DNA of 64,000 bases from Paragorgia papillata. Lineage: Eukaryota; Cnidaria; Anthozoa; Scleralcyonacea; Coralliidae. Below the pieces are notes generated by a model, which saw only the letters and a list, made by a program, of their open reading frames with translations, ran no database searches and was not told the DNA's origin. The DNA is taken from NCBI GenBank assembly GCA_035771165.1, contig JAWNZC010000091.1, forward strand, positions 1,711,001 through 1,775,000, in the 5' to 3' direction. Position 1 is the stretch's first letter. Each line of letters starts with the position of its first letter. Of this stretch, positions 30,055 through 40,687 are shown piece by piece. Position numbers and translations under genes: made by a program.

Positions 30055-31393
30055 ATGGCAGCAGAAAATATGGACGGTTACGAAAGCGAAGAATACTAGT
30101 AAGTTTCATAATATAACAACACTGCTCGAGTACAAAATTCATTTGATATTTGTTTCATATTTACTCCGTTTTAATAGTTGGCACGATTGCCCTCCATCTG
30201 ATTCAGAAGAAAACAGCCAGATGTCACCGTCTATTATTATGACCATGTTCAACAGAGGTAACACATTTTTCTATTGCAAATTGATAACTACCTTTGACGA
30301 TTCTACTTAGGGGGTTTCCTTATGCCTTTCCTGTTGAGTTTTTTTGTTTACAAGCTCTTGCTTGTCTAATATTGCAGAGAGGCGACAGGTCCGAGAACAA
30401 AACGCTCAAAGCAACACCAGTTCTCGAGAATCTAGAGGTTTGCATAATAATGCATTTGGTTACAAACTAACGTTTTGTCCGTATCTTTTACTAGTTTTAG
30501 TGACTCTAATTTTAATATCTGTACGCACAAAAATATTTTTATTTATTAATAGGACAGCTGAGAAACCCGCAGCAGCAAGTCCAACAGCAAAACCCAAGAG
30601 GTTAGTTGTTACAAGGCTATAATTTAAATCCATTTCAATTTATCCTCACATAAAAATATATTTTCTTATCCTTTAATAGCGTGGAAAAATCCACAGGGCA
30701 GTGGTCAACAGCCAAGTCAACAGCCACAACAACAACAACGTCAAAGACCAGCAGGTTAGTTGTCTCAGTGTAATGCATTTAATTTTAGATTTCTACCTAA
30801 TATTGAAATTTTTAGTACTTCCAGAAAATACAACCTGTGAAAAAATATCATCTTCACTTAGGGCTGTAAAACCTAATCCGTGCTTTTAGTAATTTCAATT
30901 TATCCTCACATAAAAATATATTTTCTTATCCTTTAATAGCACGGGGAAATCCACAGGGCAGTGGTCAACAGCCGAGTCAACAGCCTCAACAACAACAATG
31001 TCAAAGACCAGCAGGTTAGTTGTCTCGGTGTAATGCATTTAATTTTAGATTTGTACCTAATATTGAAATTTTTAGTACTTCCAGAAAATACAACCTGTGA
31101 AAAAATATCGTCTTCACTTAGGGCTGTAAAACCTGCTACACAGTAAATCACAAAATTGTTTATTACTTTCTATATTAGTTTTGCAAAATGCAGAAAGTGT
31201 GCCAACGACAACAGGATCTGTCACTTTGACAAACAAAGGTATACTTTACCTTATCATGTTAACATGGTTTCTTCTCTTCATGGCAAGTTTAAGTCACAAT
31301 TAAGCTAGCGAGTAGATAATGATCTAATAGGAAGTAATTTCTTGTCATTAAGATTTAATGGATGAGATAAGTAATTTAAAGGAGGATGTGTGA
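30055..31393 (+). CDS. 5' exons of a Gln-rich, acidic protein (probably broken)
   Basis: Exons in frame at GT/AG sites: 30055-30098, 30178-30257, 30378-30437, 30553-30600, 30680-30754, 30940-31014, 31179-31238 and 31353 onward. The protein starts MAAENMDGYESEEYYWHDC, has an acidic/Ser N-terminus (PPSDSEENSQ), then Gln-rich exons (NPQGSGQQPSQQPQQQ). Exons 5 and 6 are a recent tandem duplicate. In exon 8 a TGA at 31391-31393 stops the frame, yet the same frame continues with a helical segment (SLKRGQAEILRVVKALKK) for about 25 codons, until a LINE starts at about 31485. The TGA therefore looks like a nonsense change in what was coding. Probable 3' exons lie at 41937-42612. No known family; low-complexity regions suggest a DNA-binding accessory or nuclear protein, but that is a guess. 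Confidence 0.6.
30632..31140. repeat. Tandem duplication of a 260-bp exon-bearing unit
   Basis: Two copies (about 30632-30891 and 30892-31140) repeat at a 260-bp offset. Each includes the intron polypyrimidine tract, a 75-bp Gln-rich exon, its GTTAGT donor and the following intron part. They differ at scattered positions. Because 75 is a multiple of three, both exons can be included without frame change. Confidence 0.9.
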
Positions 31394-31484
31394 TCTTTGA
31401 AGCGTGGACAAGCAGAAATCCTGAGGGTTGTGAAAGCTCTAAAAAAGAGCAATGATTCACACAAATTCGACATAATAATAATAA

Positions 31485-31993
31485 TAATATTTTAATTTAT
31501 AATGCGCAAGTTTCATTGAAATATGCTCACATGCGCATAACAGTAATACAAAAGAAAACTAACTAACTAAAACTATTTCCATAAGAAATGATCTAAAAGT
31601 ATCTAAAATAGAATAATAGTTACATCTTATGATAGGCTTTCCTAAATAAGTATGTCTTTAAGAGTCTTTTAAAACTAATGATAGAATCAGCTTGTCGGAT
31701 TTCTGACGGTAAATCATTCCAAAGATCAGGTGCTGCACATCCAAATGAACGATCACCAAGAGTAACTGTCTTAAGGCTTGTTTGTTGTAATAATAATTCT
31801 GAGTTTGATCTTAGACTGTAAGATGATAGAGGCTTAATAGTTATAAGCTCAGTAATATAGTCAGGCGCCAAGCCATGGAGTGCTTTAAAGACTATTAACA
31901 GCACTTTAAAGTCTATTCTGAACTTAACCGGAAGCCAGTGTAGATAACTCAGAGTTGGTGTTATATGTTCAAACCGAGAGATGTTACATATTA
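31485..31993 (-). mobile_element. LINE (non-LTR retrotransposon), 3' portion
   Basis: The minus-strand frame from about 31990 to 31620 encodes the C-terminal part of a LINE reverse-transcriptase polyprotein. Typical blocks are FEHITPTLSYLHWLPVKFRI, LHGLAPDYI, LRS and APDLWNDLPSEIRQADSI. The 3' end is an (ATT)n tail, seen as AATAATAATAAT on the plus strand at about 31487-31503. The upstream part of the same copy is at 40747-41101; the two halves are separated by the 8.75-kb DNA transposon. Confidence 0.88.
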
Positions 31994-32052
31994 TGCACCA
32001 GTCAATTGAAACCACGGCCCCCCGACCCCCGGGACATAGCGGGGATTGTAAC
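31994..32052 (+). repeat. Left terminal inverted repeat of the 8.75-kb transposon
   Basis: The first 51 bp match the reverse complement of the right end perfectly. The match extends to 59 bp with two mismatches. The inner part is very C/G-rich (CCCCCCGACCCCCGGG). Confidence 0.95.
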
Positions 32053-32106
32053 ATTTGTGGAGTGTTACATTTTTACTTTTTCCCCGCCCCCCGGGCAAAG
32101 TTTGCT

Positions 32107-32118
32107 GTTACAATCCCC
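32107..32118 (+). repeat. Subterminal repeat GTTACAATCCCC
   Basis: The same 12-mer occurs inverted at 32041-32052 and direct at 40582-40593. A related CCCCG(C/T)CCCCCCGGG block followed by GTTAC lies near both ends (about 32079-32118 and 40622-40658). Such clustered subterminal motifs are usual transposase-binding sites; binding is inferred. Confidence 0.6.
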
Positions 32119-32224
32119 ACCCAAATGCATGGCCCTGGTGACTTACCAGATTTTGGTGAGCTGGTTTCCATAATAATCATCGAAAAAGTGACAGCAACCC
32201 TAGTCTACAGTGGCGTTTTAATAC

Positions 32225-32570
32225 GAGTCTGATAATGTCCCGAATCTACCAAGTCCGCGCGATCTACACAGATAACGCGATCCATGCAGTCTACGGGATT
32301 TATGCAGTTTATGCGTTCTATGCAGTCCACGCCATCTACACAATCTATGCTGTCTACGTGATCTCAGTATGCAGTTAACGCATTTGCGACCTATGCTGCT
32401 ACGCGATCTTTGCAATCTACGCGCGATCTACACAATCTATGCACTCTACGCTATCTATGTAGTTTACGCGTTCTACGCAATCTACGCATTCTATGCAGTC
32501 CACGCGATCTACGCAATTTACGCGATCTACGCAATCTATACAATATACACAATCTATCCATATTGAGGAC
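32225..32570. repeat. Degenerate minisatellite, (GATCTACGCAAT)-like
   Basis: Diverged copies of a roughly 10-12-bp unit alternate ATCTACGCG, ATCTATGCA and GTCTACGCG forms. It lies within the transposon, downstream of the gene. Open frames across it (Tyr/Ile/Ala-rich or Cys/Val/Asp-rich) are by-products. Confidence 0.75.
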
Positions 32571-32896
32571 ATAGCGATATGTTCAGGTGATAGATTGTAT
32601 ATAGATAGACGCAGGTACCCACATTGAGGTGATAGATACATAGATAGACACACCCACATAGATTACTGCTTCTTCTAGTGCTATTTAATATTGGGTCCAA
32701 TCCAATGTCAAATCGCTTATAAGCATCTTAGAAGTGCTTTTCATAACAGGGTTAACATAACAAGGGTCTAGCGCCACACATTTTCTTTTCGGAGTGCAAC
32801 ATTCTACAGCATCTTTGTCACTGTGCCCCTGCAATGCCTTTACTTGACACCTAAAACAAAACAAAAGCTTTGTGATAGTAATTGCTTCAGTTTCAG

Positions 32897-32902
32897 TTTA
32901 TT
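32897..32902 (-). terminator. Poly(A) signal AATAAA
   Basis: AATAAA on the minus strand about 240 nt beyond the stop codon of the transposon gene; the nearest good candidate for its 3' end. Confidence 0.5.
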
Positions 32903-33142
32903 GATTTACGCCAAAAATAAGATTACATAAATAAAGTATGCTGAAAAGTATATACAAAGTTTTAGGATGGCGAACTGTAAGCAAAACTTGCAAAGTTTGG
33001 CATCATATAGCCTGAAGTTGCATTTGTTAATTATCTATTATTCTTTTCTGGTACTGGTACTAGTACTGTTTATGTTTATATAAAATTGTTGGCATAAAAT
33101 ACAAAAAAAAAACGTTTTAAACTTTAAATGTTTCACAGCAAC

Positions 33143-36100
33143 CTACTCACATTTCGGACACATCCAATTACCCGTTGGGGGAACTTTCATACCAACGCAG
33201 GACAGATGGAACCACTCGATTGGGCATTGGCTGTTGTCGCAGCCTAACATCATCCCCAACTCTCCTTGATTGCAGAAGCAATACTGCTCGGTATCAACTA
33301 CAAAAAAGAAGATGATAGCATGATATGTTTGTATTTTCTTATACCAACCAAGATATTACGTTTGCCTTTCATAAGATGACTTACTTAATAAGTGCATTTT
33401 TAGTGGCAATTAGTCACTATAGTGTGTTGTCATGAGTGCCCTAAGAAGACGTATAATACACCCACCTTTACAGTCAGGGCAATACCAGGGAAAGGCTGGA
33501 CTGAAGAGGAGCCCGACGCATTCAAAATGAAACCATTTTATTTGACAGGCGTCTCCTTCGCATAAAATCATGTCACCATGCTCCCTCTCCTGGCACCAGC
33601 ACCAAACAGATGTATCGACAGAAGGAGTTTCTGATGAAATGAATAAGGAAGTTGTTTACTTTATCAGAACACATTTTGTTAAAAACGATATAGCAAAAAC
33701 TATATATGGAATTCAAATACTCACTTGCTTTGGTGGATTTCTTGGCTTTCCCTTTTGTCTTTGCATTGTTTTTTCGGGTAGTGGCTGCCTTCTTTGCACC
33801 CTCCTTTCTCCGTTCTGCCGTCAGTTTTAGATGTTCTACATGCATTTGTAGTTCTTCTAACGGAAGCAATGTCTTCCTTGTCACTTCCAACATCTTTTCC
33901 TCTGACAAAGCTCTCCCCTTCTTTAGGGATTCGTAAAACGCTTCTCTGATTATAATACTAGGAGGCTTCGAAATTGTCAGGCCATGTTCTGCAACAAACT
34001 CTGCATGATCGTTGGGCTTCAGGTAATGGCCAGCACAGAACTTTGCACACTCTTGGCACTTGCCACCCCAAGGTCGTTTTGGGTCAGGGATTGGTATCGG
34101 TAAGTACGTTAATGGCGGTCCGTTGTCATACCACATCAGATCTCTTCCGGCTGTCTCGTCGCCACACAAAGGATGAGGGCATCCGCGTTGGTAACACAAA
34201 TTCAGCATTAACAGATAGTTCCCTGGCAGATCCTTCTTCATGTGGCTTTCTCGGACCATCCAAATACGTTCAAAGTATTCGTAGAGATCTGGGTTGTTCT
34301 TTTTCAACTGTTGTTTGTCCTCTGTACTACCTCTAAGGAAGATTAAAAGGCTTGGCCTTCTTTCAATCATGACCTCTTTCTTCCCTCCTTTGTACAGTTG
34401 GAATGTGGTGCCACAGCATGGTGCCCCATTTACTCGATCAATATAGACATCTGTTGCGATTTCTAAATTCTCATTTAATTTATTGGTGTCCAGGCCATTG
34501 GTATCGAAATTGTTCCCAGCTAGAGTAGAAGGAATAAACAGGTTTGCATGCGCTTTGGCAATACAGCCGTTCATCAATTCCACCTCATTTAGGTATGATC
34601 CACCACTATGCCGAGACGAAACAATTGTGCAGATTTTCTGTTTTAGCAAGTGCCTCTCGGTCCAAAGAAACTGTACTTCGAGGTGACTTGGTCCTTCATC
34701 AGTAGCCCCATCAACGCGTATGCAATCTATTGGCCTGTCCTCGAAGTAACTGGGCATGCTGCTTTCCAACATTTCAAGGTCGGTCATATGTTGAGTAGGG
34801 TTCTTTGGAAATATGAAATGTGGTTTGACCACTCCAGCACAAGCCTTATCTGTTGTATCAGACTTCATGAAAAGGTAGGAGGTAGTCTGTAGCATGGATG
34901 AATACGTATTCACAAAGTCTGTTCTGGTCGTTAATGATGGCGCATTTTCTAGTGTTATGCATTTGCCTTGCTTATGGGTAAAGGTAGTGTCTAACCTGAA
35001 TCCGGCCTGATCATCACGATTGAGTAACAGTTTATCTCTTCCATCTTTCAGTTGTAAGAGATCAATGCCTTTATAAAAAGCGCTGCTCCAGTGTGCATCT
35101 GGGTTCAGCTTTATGGAAAACCCCTTCCTCGATTTCCGGCAGGTGACCTTGGCTACACCCTTGTACCTTTTCGCAGAGATACGTCGCTTGCTCCGAATGA
35201 CACACAACTGTACCACTGTTCCATAGCTAATTTTACAGGAATACTTTTCTTGGAGATGTTCCTGGATGCCTCTGTAAGTTACTTGTTTCCCTCTAGTTCG
35301 ACTCCCATCAAAAGTTAATACCCCCGTCCTTCTCCAAGCATCAGCGCCCACTTTCTTTGATACAACAAAGTCCTCAATGTCTTTGCCAATAGTCGGATGT
35401 TCCTTAATTATACGGCTTGTTCGTTTTGGTATTTTTCTTTTCAATATGCTGTTTTGTGCTATTTGTTTTGCTGCTTCTCTTTTCGCTTTCCTTCTGATAG
35501 CTGCTCTTGTTTGCTTTATTGATTCCAATCCTTCCTTGGAAACGAGTGAAGGCATTTGTCTGGGCAAGGGTGCAGTAGAGTCTTCATTTTCGGAGTTAGA
35601 TAGCACTTCACTTCCCTCTATCAATGTTGGCTCTCGACGTTTATACTCATGAAATGCCTGTCGTGATACCTCAACTGCTCTCTCCTCATCTTCAGTTAGA
35701 TCACAGACATCCGTTGACAAATATTCGGTGAAATCTAATAACACTTGATGAAGAACGTCTTGGGTGTAGACTCTTAGATATAGCGAAACATCGTCGAAAA
35801 ATGAAAACCAGTTCAAACGGTTGTCCCTCAGCCACAAGAGGAGTGTCTCATTTGATGGTGCTGGATTTGCAATAACGGCAGCAGCTTTGGACAGGTCATC
35901 AGGATTGAAGCTTGCATGACCACTGACATCCGGTCGAGACTGTCTTTCTGCACCACTGACATCCGGTCTTTCCGCACCACTGACATCCGGTCGAGACTGT
36001 CTTTCTGCACCACTATCATTGTTGCCATCTCTTATTGTGGAAAGGGAGTCACCTGAATCGCTTTCCACGGCACTTTCTAAATCACTCTCGTCATCCAAAC

Positions 36101-39100
36101 TTTCTGCATCAGATGCATTATCTTCAATACCCATGGATTGTAAAAGGGCTGTCTCTTCAAGCTGCGCAAGCTTCATGATCTCGGCATGGATCTGTTGTGA
36201 TTTGACAATTGCTTCTCTCACTTCGTTTTGTTTGGCATTATTATCATCAATTCCATACCTTTTCTTGGCTTGCTTGCCAGACAATCTCCAAGTGGCAGCA
36301 GATTCTATCAATCGTCTATCGGATTCATTCGATGCCAGCTCACATAACGATTTTAACGTATCCTTGTCAAGATGCTGCACGTTTGTTTCATTTGGCATTG
36401 TCTTTGCGATCCAGTTCACTAAGGTCCTGTAGTCCAAATCTGGTGTTAGGCCTGTAACATAGAGATGCTTGTGCTTTAAAACAACAACTGGTAATTGCAT
36501 TATTCTTCTCACGGCCTTGTCTGACTGATATTTTTTATCAGGAAACTGTTTCTTGTAAACATCAGATAGTTTAACTATTCCTTCCTGGCAAATGATTGAT
36601 GCCATATTCATCAGTGCAGCACATTCTTTGCACTGCTCTTTATGATACCTTATGCAATACTCAGCTCTATATTTATTATACTCTTCCAAAGACACAGCTG
36701 TCATTCGTGAAATGTACAATCGATCATCCCCAGAACTCTTGTTCTGACCACTTAAGTTCAAACGAAGATTGCCCATAAACTTAATAAATGTTTCCTCATC
36801 AATAGCTCTAGCATCCCCCACTGATTCACATACATTTTTGCTCTCTTGGTGCACATCAGGGGGGGGAACTAAAAATCCTCGCTGCTTTTTTTCTCGGTTC
36901 CCTCAATATCTTCAGGCTTGTTTATGTCATTGGAGCCACAAGAAACATGTGGAGCTACATTGGTCATTTCTTCATCTTGGATTGTAGCCTTCTCAGTGGC
37001 TGCAGTAGCTGGTTCCTCAACTTCTGTTACAGCGATTCCGGGTTCTCTGACTTCCTTCCCATTTGTTGATTCCTCAACAACTATTGCTGATTTTGTGCAT
37101 GTGAAATGACGTATTAAGGCGCTTTGTTGGGCATCCTGTTTATCACCTTTTATTTTTTGGCTCTCTCTGAACTTCTTCACTCGCTTAGCTGAAGCCTCTT
37201 TTTTCTGTAGCAAAGTTAGCTCCTCTTGGTATTTTCTTTTCTTTTTCCTCAGGTCATCTAGCTCCTTTGAAACGTCAAGTGCTTTACTGAACTCCTTTAC
37301 ATTAGCGCACCTTTCACGTTGCTTTACGGCATAAGAGAGCTGCATGTCAACTTCCTTTAAGTCCTCTTGGACCTGTTCCATCCTCTTCTGCCTTAAATCT
37401 AACTTATCACGCTGATTTTTAGTCTGAGGTACACCAAATTGTTTGGATCTAGAACTGTTCTTCTTGTAACCAAACCCCTCTTCATGGACTTTCACCCTTG
37501 CCTGCTTTTGCAATTCCGATTTAGAGCACAACAAAGATGGATTCTTCATTGCAATCTCAAACGAAGCCTCGTTTATAGCTCTATGGTAATCAAGTAACTT
37601 GTCATCGGGCTTAAGCTGATATATCTGTGATTTCTTGCGTATTTGTTCTGGGTCTAATGTGACTGTCTGGGTAATATGTGCCACAGATGCTGCCTTTAAA
37701 GAAAACAAGACAGTTTAACTGTAATTATTATCCAACTGCATCGAGAGGGGCACAAAATATCATTGGAGTAAGACTGGAGCGAGTACAAATATCTTGCGAT
37801 ATTTGCCATCTTCTATCCTAGTTTGACCGGTTTTTAATTATGAAAGCTTAAATGGTTTGCAAATGAAAACATTATTTGAAGAGGAAAAACATTTTAGCGA
37901 TTGTGAAATGCAAGATTTTTTGAATAAGATGTAGGTAATTGGACTAACACCAGTTGGCCTTTTAATTTAGGGCATTTGAACCATGCTTTTTGCCCGACTG
38001 TGGGGAATTTGAGCCCTCAAAAGTCCTAAAGTCAAATGCCCGGGTATATGCCCAGGGGGGATGTTACACCTTCGATTTGACTGATGCATTATTGTCACTT
38101 AATTGTGTGAAACGTACAACAACATATATTATACAGTTGTTATTTTTACTTTTTGGATGGAGAATCTTTTTCAATTTCGGAACTCAATTTCGTGAAAATG
38201 AAGTTTAATTGACCCTTTAATTCTTCACTGCCTGAGAAAAATCCTTCAACATCATCATGGAACATCAAGTGTTATCTTTGCAACACAATCATGTGTATTG
38301 TATTGAAAATATTATCTAATTTGTTGTACCTGTATAGCTGGTCCAAGCATTATTTGACCACCCTCGAAACATAGAGTTTTCTGGGTTGCAGCTGAAAAAT
38401 ATATATAAGAATTCATAACTATTTTAATTTATGGGTTTTAAGCAGCTTGTCCCACTTGATATTTTTTGTGAATATTCACGCCTAACAATTTAGTTACACT
38501 GACATACTCCAGGGTCTTATCTGAAATAGAGTAATGTTGAAAGAAAAAAAGTTGGTCTTTGAATGTCCATAACATTCTGTAGCAGTGCAATATCATCCAA
38601 ATGCTCTTTGATACCTGCAAATTTAAGTGTCTTAATTTATTCATTGTTTACTGTTGTATACACAGCTGGAAATTACTGTTGATCATTGGACAATGACTGA
38701 TCAAAATGGCCCATGACTGACCAAAATTGCAATATGGTGGACATAATGTCATAAAGAAATGAAACCACTCAATTTGACATATGACCGATCAAGTATAAGC
38801 TGTGTACATGCATTCACATTTTACCTTTCTTTGCATAAGCTACATTTTCCTTCATTAAAGTAACATATTGTTTATCTGCTAAAAATAAAATGAAAAAAGA
38901 CTATGTTAGTTGCTTGTCAATTTTTGGTAAACAATGTAACCAAGGGACGTGTCATGGTTTGTCGCCTCTATCCCTTTTTTTCCAAATCCAGAAAGTTGCA
39001 CCTGGTACCCTCATGTAAAACAAAACGAATGAGTTGAATGAGAATGTCTAAAATCCTGGAATGTGATATAACAGTCAATAAAGTAGTGCTGGAACTTGTT

Positions 39101-40518
39101 AGCACCATTAACGCCAGAGAGTTAAGATGACAGGGTACCGGTATGTGACACCTTAGCTTTTAGTTGATACTCATAGAATCCAATAAACTGTAAAACAAAG
39201 ACACTGACAATAATGGGCAGCAAGTTTCACTGACACAAATATTAATACTTCTCTTCTAAGGTTCTCCGACTATTAATTTTAAAACTGGGGATACATTCTT
39301 GACCAAGTCACACAGACAACAACAGCATTAATTTACCTGTTTCAGCAATAGATTCATCGACATTTTCCTGCAAAAAATATATATTATTGGTACCCCCAAA
39401 AATAATTTGTTAACATTCAATGTGGAATTGATAAAAAAGGAGAAATATCTACCATGTATAGGGCAAGAGCAGACATGTTGCACATAAACATGGGCCCAAA
39501 CACTACAGATTAATTATTAATACATTAATTATATTAAATATAAAATGCCTTTATATAATAATAAGAATCCTCAGAAAGGAAGGCTATTCACAAGTTGAAA
39601 TAGATCACCTATTTTAAAAAGCAGTTAATTGTACTTAGGTCACCAACACTGGCAGCATAAAACTGGCAGGCCATACGTGATTTTTGGTAAAACTAGTGGA
39701 AGTATATGTGTTTTTATGATCAATGTTTTTATATTTTATTTTTTTACAATTGTAACCTTTAACGTTTTTTTATGGAATGAAATAAAGATTATTATTATTA
39801 ATAACAATACTCACATTCACTAATTTCACTGAGTCAGAAGATGATCCATGCACCTTACAGAGAAATAATTTATCCCTGTTAACAACCTGCTCCAAGTTTT
39901 CAACATCTACTCTCTCTCCCCACTCTTCGTCATATTTTTGCACGAAAACATCTGTATTATTTAGACCAAATGCTTGACTTGCAGCAGACAAAAACTCATT
40001 CAAACTAGAATTTCTGTCTACATTCACAACTTTACGGTGGTCTTTGAAATGTAGAAGAACCTGACATCCAGAAAAAAAAGCATCAATATACATGCAACAA
40101 ATGTACAGAAAATACATTGCCTACCATCACATGAGACAGGACCCCAAACACGACTAGAACAGAGAAAAATCACACCCTGCAGTCCACGCGGGAATCGAAC
40201 CCGGGTCACAGCGATGAGAGGCAAGCTCCGTATATTATTAAACGCTACACCATGGTTCCTCTTTGTTTTTGACCTCCCATTTGGCCTGCATGGATTACCG
40301 ATCGATTGAATATTCAACAGCGACCGTCACGACATTAATTATTCATTTATATAATTATATTTAAAGCTTTTATACGGAAATGAAGGGAAACATGTTGAAC
40401 TACATCTTTTAACGAATTATGAAGTGTTTATCGTAAACCATAACTAGCGATAGCCTAAAAAAGGATAAACAAGGATTTATAAACTTACCTTTATATCTGC
40501 CTGAACCGAATCCGCCAT
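33143..40518 (-). CDS. Transposon protein: PB1/Ubl-like, coiled coil, DDE-like core, two ING-type PHD fingers
   Basis: Exons in frame at GT/AG sites: 40518-40489 (MADSVQADIK), 40060-39815, 39367-39337, 38875-38825, 38391-38330, a long block 37693-33725, 33630-33466 and 33297-33143 (TAG). Exon 2 (FKDHRKVVNVDRNSS...FVQKYDEEWGERVDV) resembles a PB1/ubiquitin-like domain. The start of the long block has a basic SRSKQFG segment, a coiled coil and an acidic tail. The core has a helix-turn-helix-like stretch, then RDDQAGFRLDTT (about 35000-35030), RVDGATDEGP (about 34690-34717) and NEVELMNG (about 34566-34590), plausible D-D-E positions. Next come CYQRGCPHPLC and CQECAKFCAGHY, probably metal-binding. 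PHD1 (WCWC, MILCEGDAC, WFHFEC, CPDC) and PHD2 (YCFC, GCDNSQCPIEWFH, CPKC) end the protein, about 1,550 aa. One problem: a frame change near 36886-36892 (A7 run) inside the long block. An alternative end by splicing at 33147 to about 32850 would add only two residues. Confidence 0.85.
36859..36898 (-). other. Frame break in the transposon gene
   Basis: The upstream frame ends at TAG (36871-36869). The downstream frame is shifted by -1 and opens only about 20 codons earlier, so the switch must occur within 36872-36898. That window contains an A7 run (36886-36892 on the minus strand), and a C8 run follows at 36866-36859. One extra A would join the frames. A GATTTTTAG acceptor-like site also sits here, so a small intron is possible. 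Confidence 0.8.
38438..38650 (-). mobile_element. Possible LINE reverse-transcriptase scrap
   Basis: The frame reads ...LEYVSVTKLLGVNIHKKYQ, similar to the conserved K-LGV block just downstream of LINE reverse-transcriptase palms. It is short, lies in an intron of the transposon gene, and has no ends that I can define. Confidence 0.35.
40110..40262 (-). mobile_element. tRNA-derived SINE
   Basis: Minus strand: a box A-like CATGGTGTAGCG (40255-40244) and a perfect box B GGTTCGATTCC (40201-40191) sit at tRNA spacing. The 5' end is near 40262, and a non-tRNA body extends past 40140. The stem pairing of a true tRNA is not obvious and the acceptor region is not closed, so it is called a SINE and not a tRNA gene. 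It lies in intron 1 of the transposon gene. Confidence 0.7.
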
Positions 40519-40687
40519 GTTGGGACGAGCGAGCGAGCGTGATTCTCAATACTCGGGCCCAATCCCGCTCTGTCAGGTCGCGTTACAATCCCCGCGAAAT
40601 ATCCCCGCAAATTTAGCAGATCGTTACTGTCCCCGTCCCCCCGGGAAAATGCAGCGTTACAAGAACGTTTTGCCACGGCCATGTCCC

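Noticed and set aside
32218..32659. Tyr/Ile/Ala-rich and Cys/Val/Asp-rich proteins at 32.2-32.7 kb
   Set aside because: Both strands are open because of the degenerate minisatellite; there is no start or splice support.
33570..36457. Plus-strand ORFs opposite the transposon gene
   Set aside because: They are antisense shadows of the long minus-strand coding block.
36881..36900. Canonical -1 ribosomal slippery site in the transposon gene
   Set aside because: In the zero frame the run reads GAG AAA AAA AGC; the heptamer with correct phasing would be G-AAA-AAA, not A-AAA-AAC/G, so slippage is only one weak option beside indel or intron.
40191..40262. Functional tRNA gene
   Set aside because: A and B boxes are good, but the acceptor and anticodon stems do not close convincingly and a non-tRNA body follows, as in SINEs.
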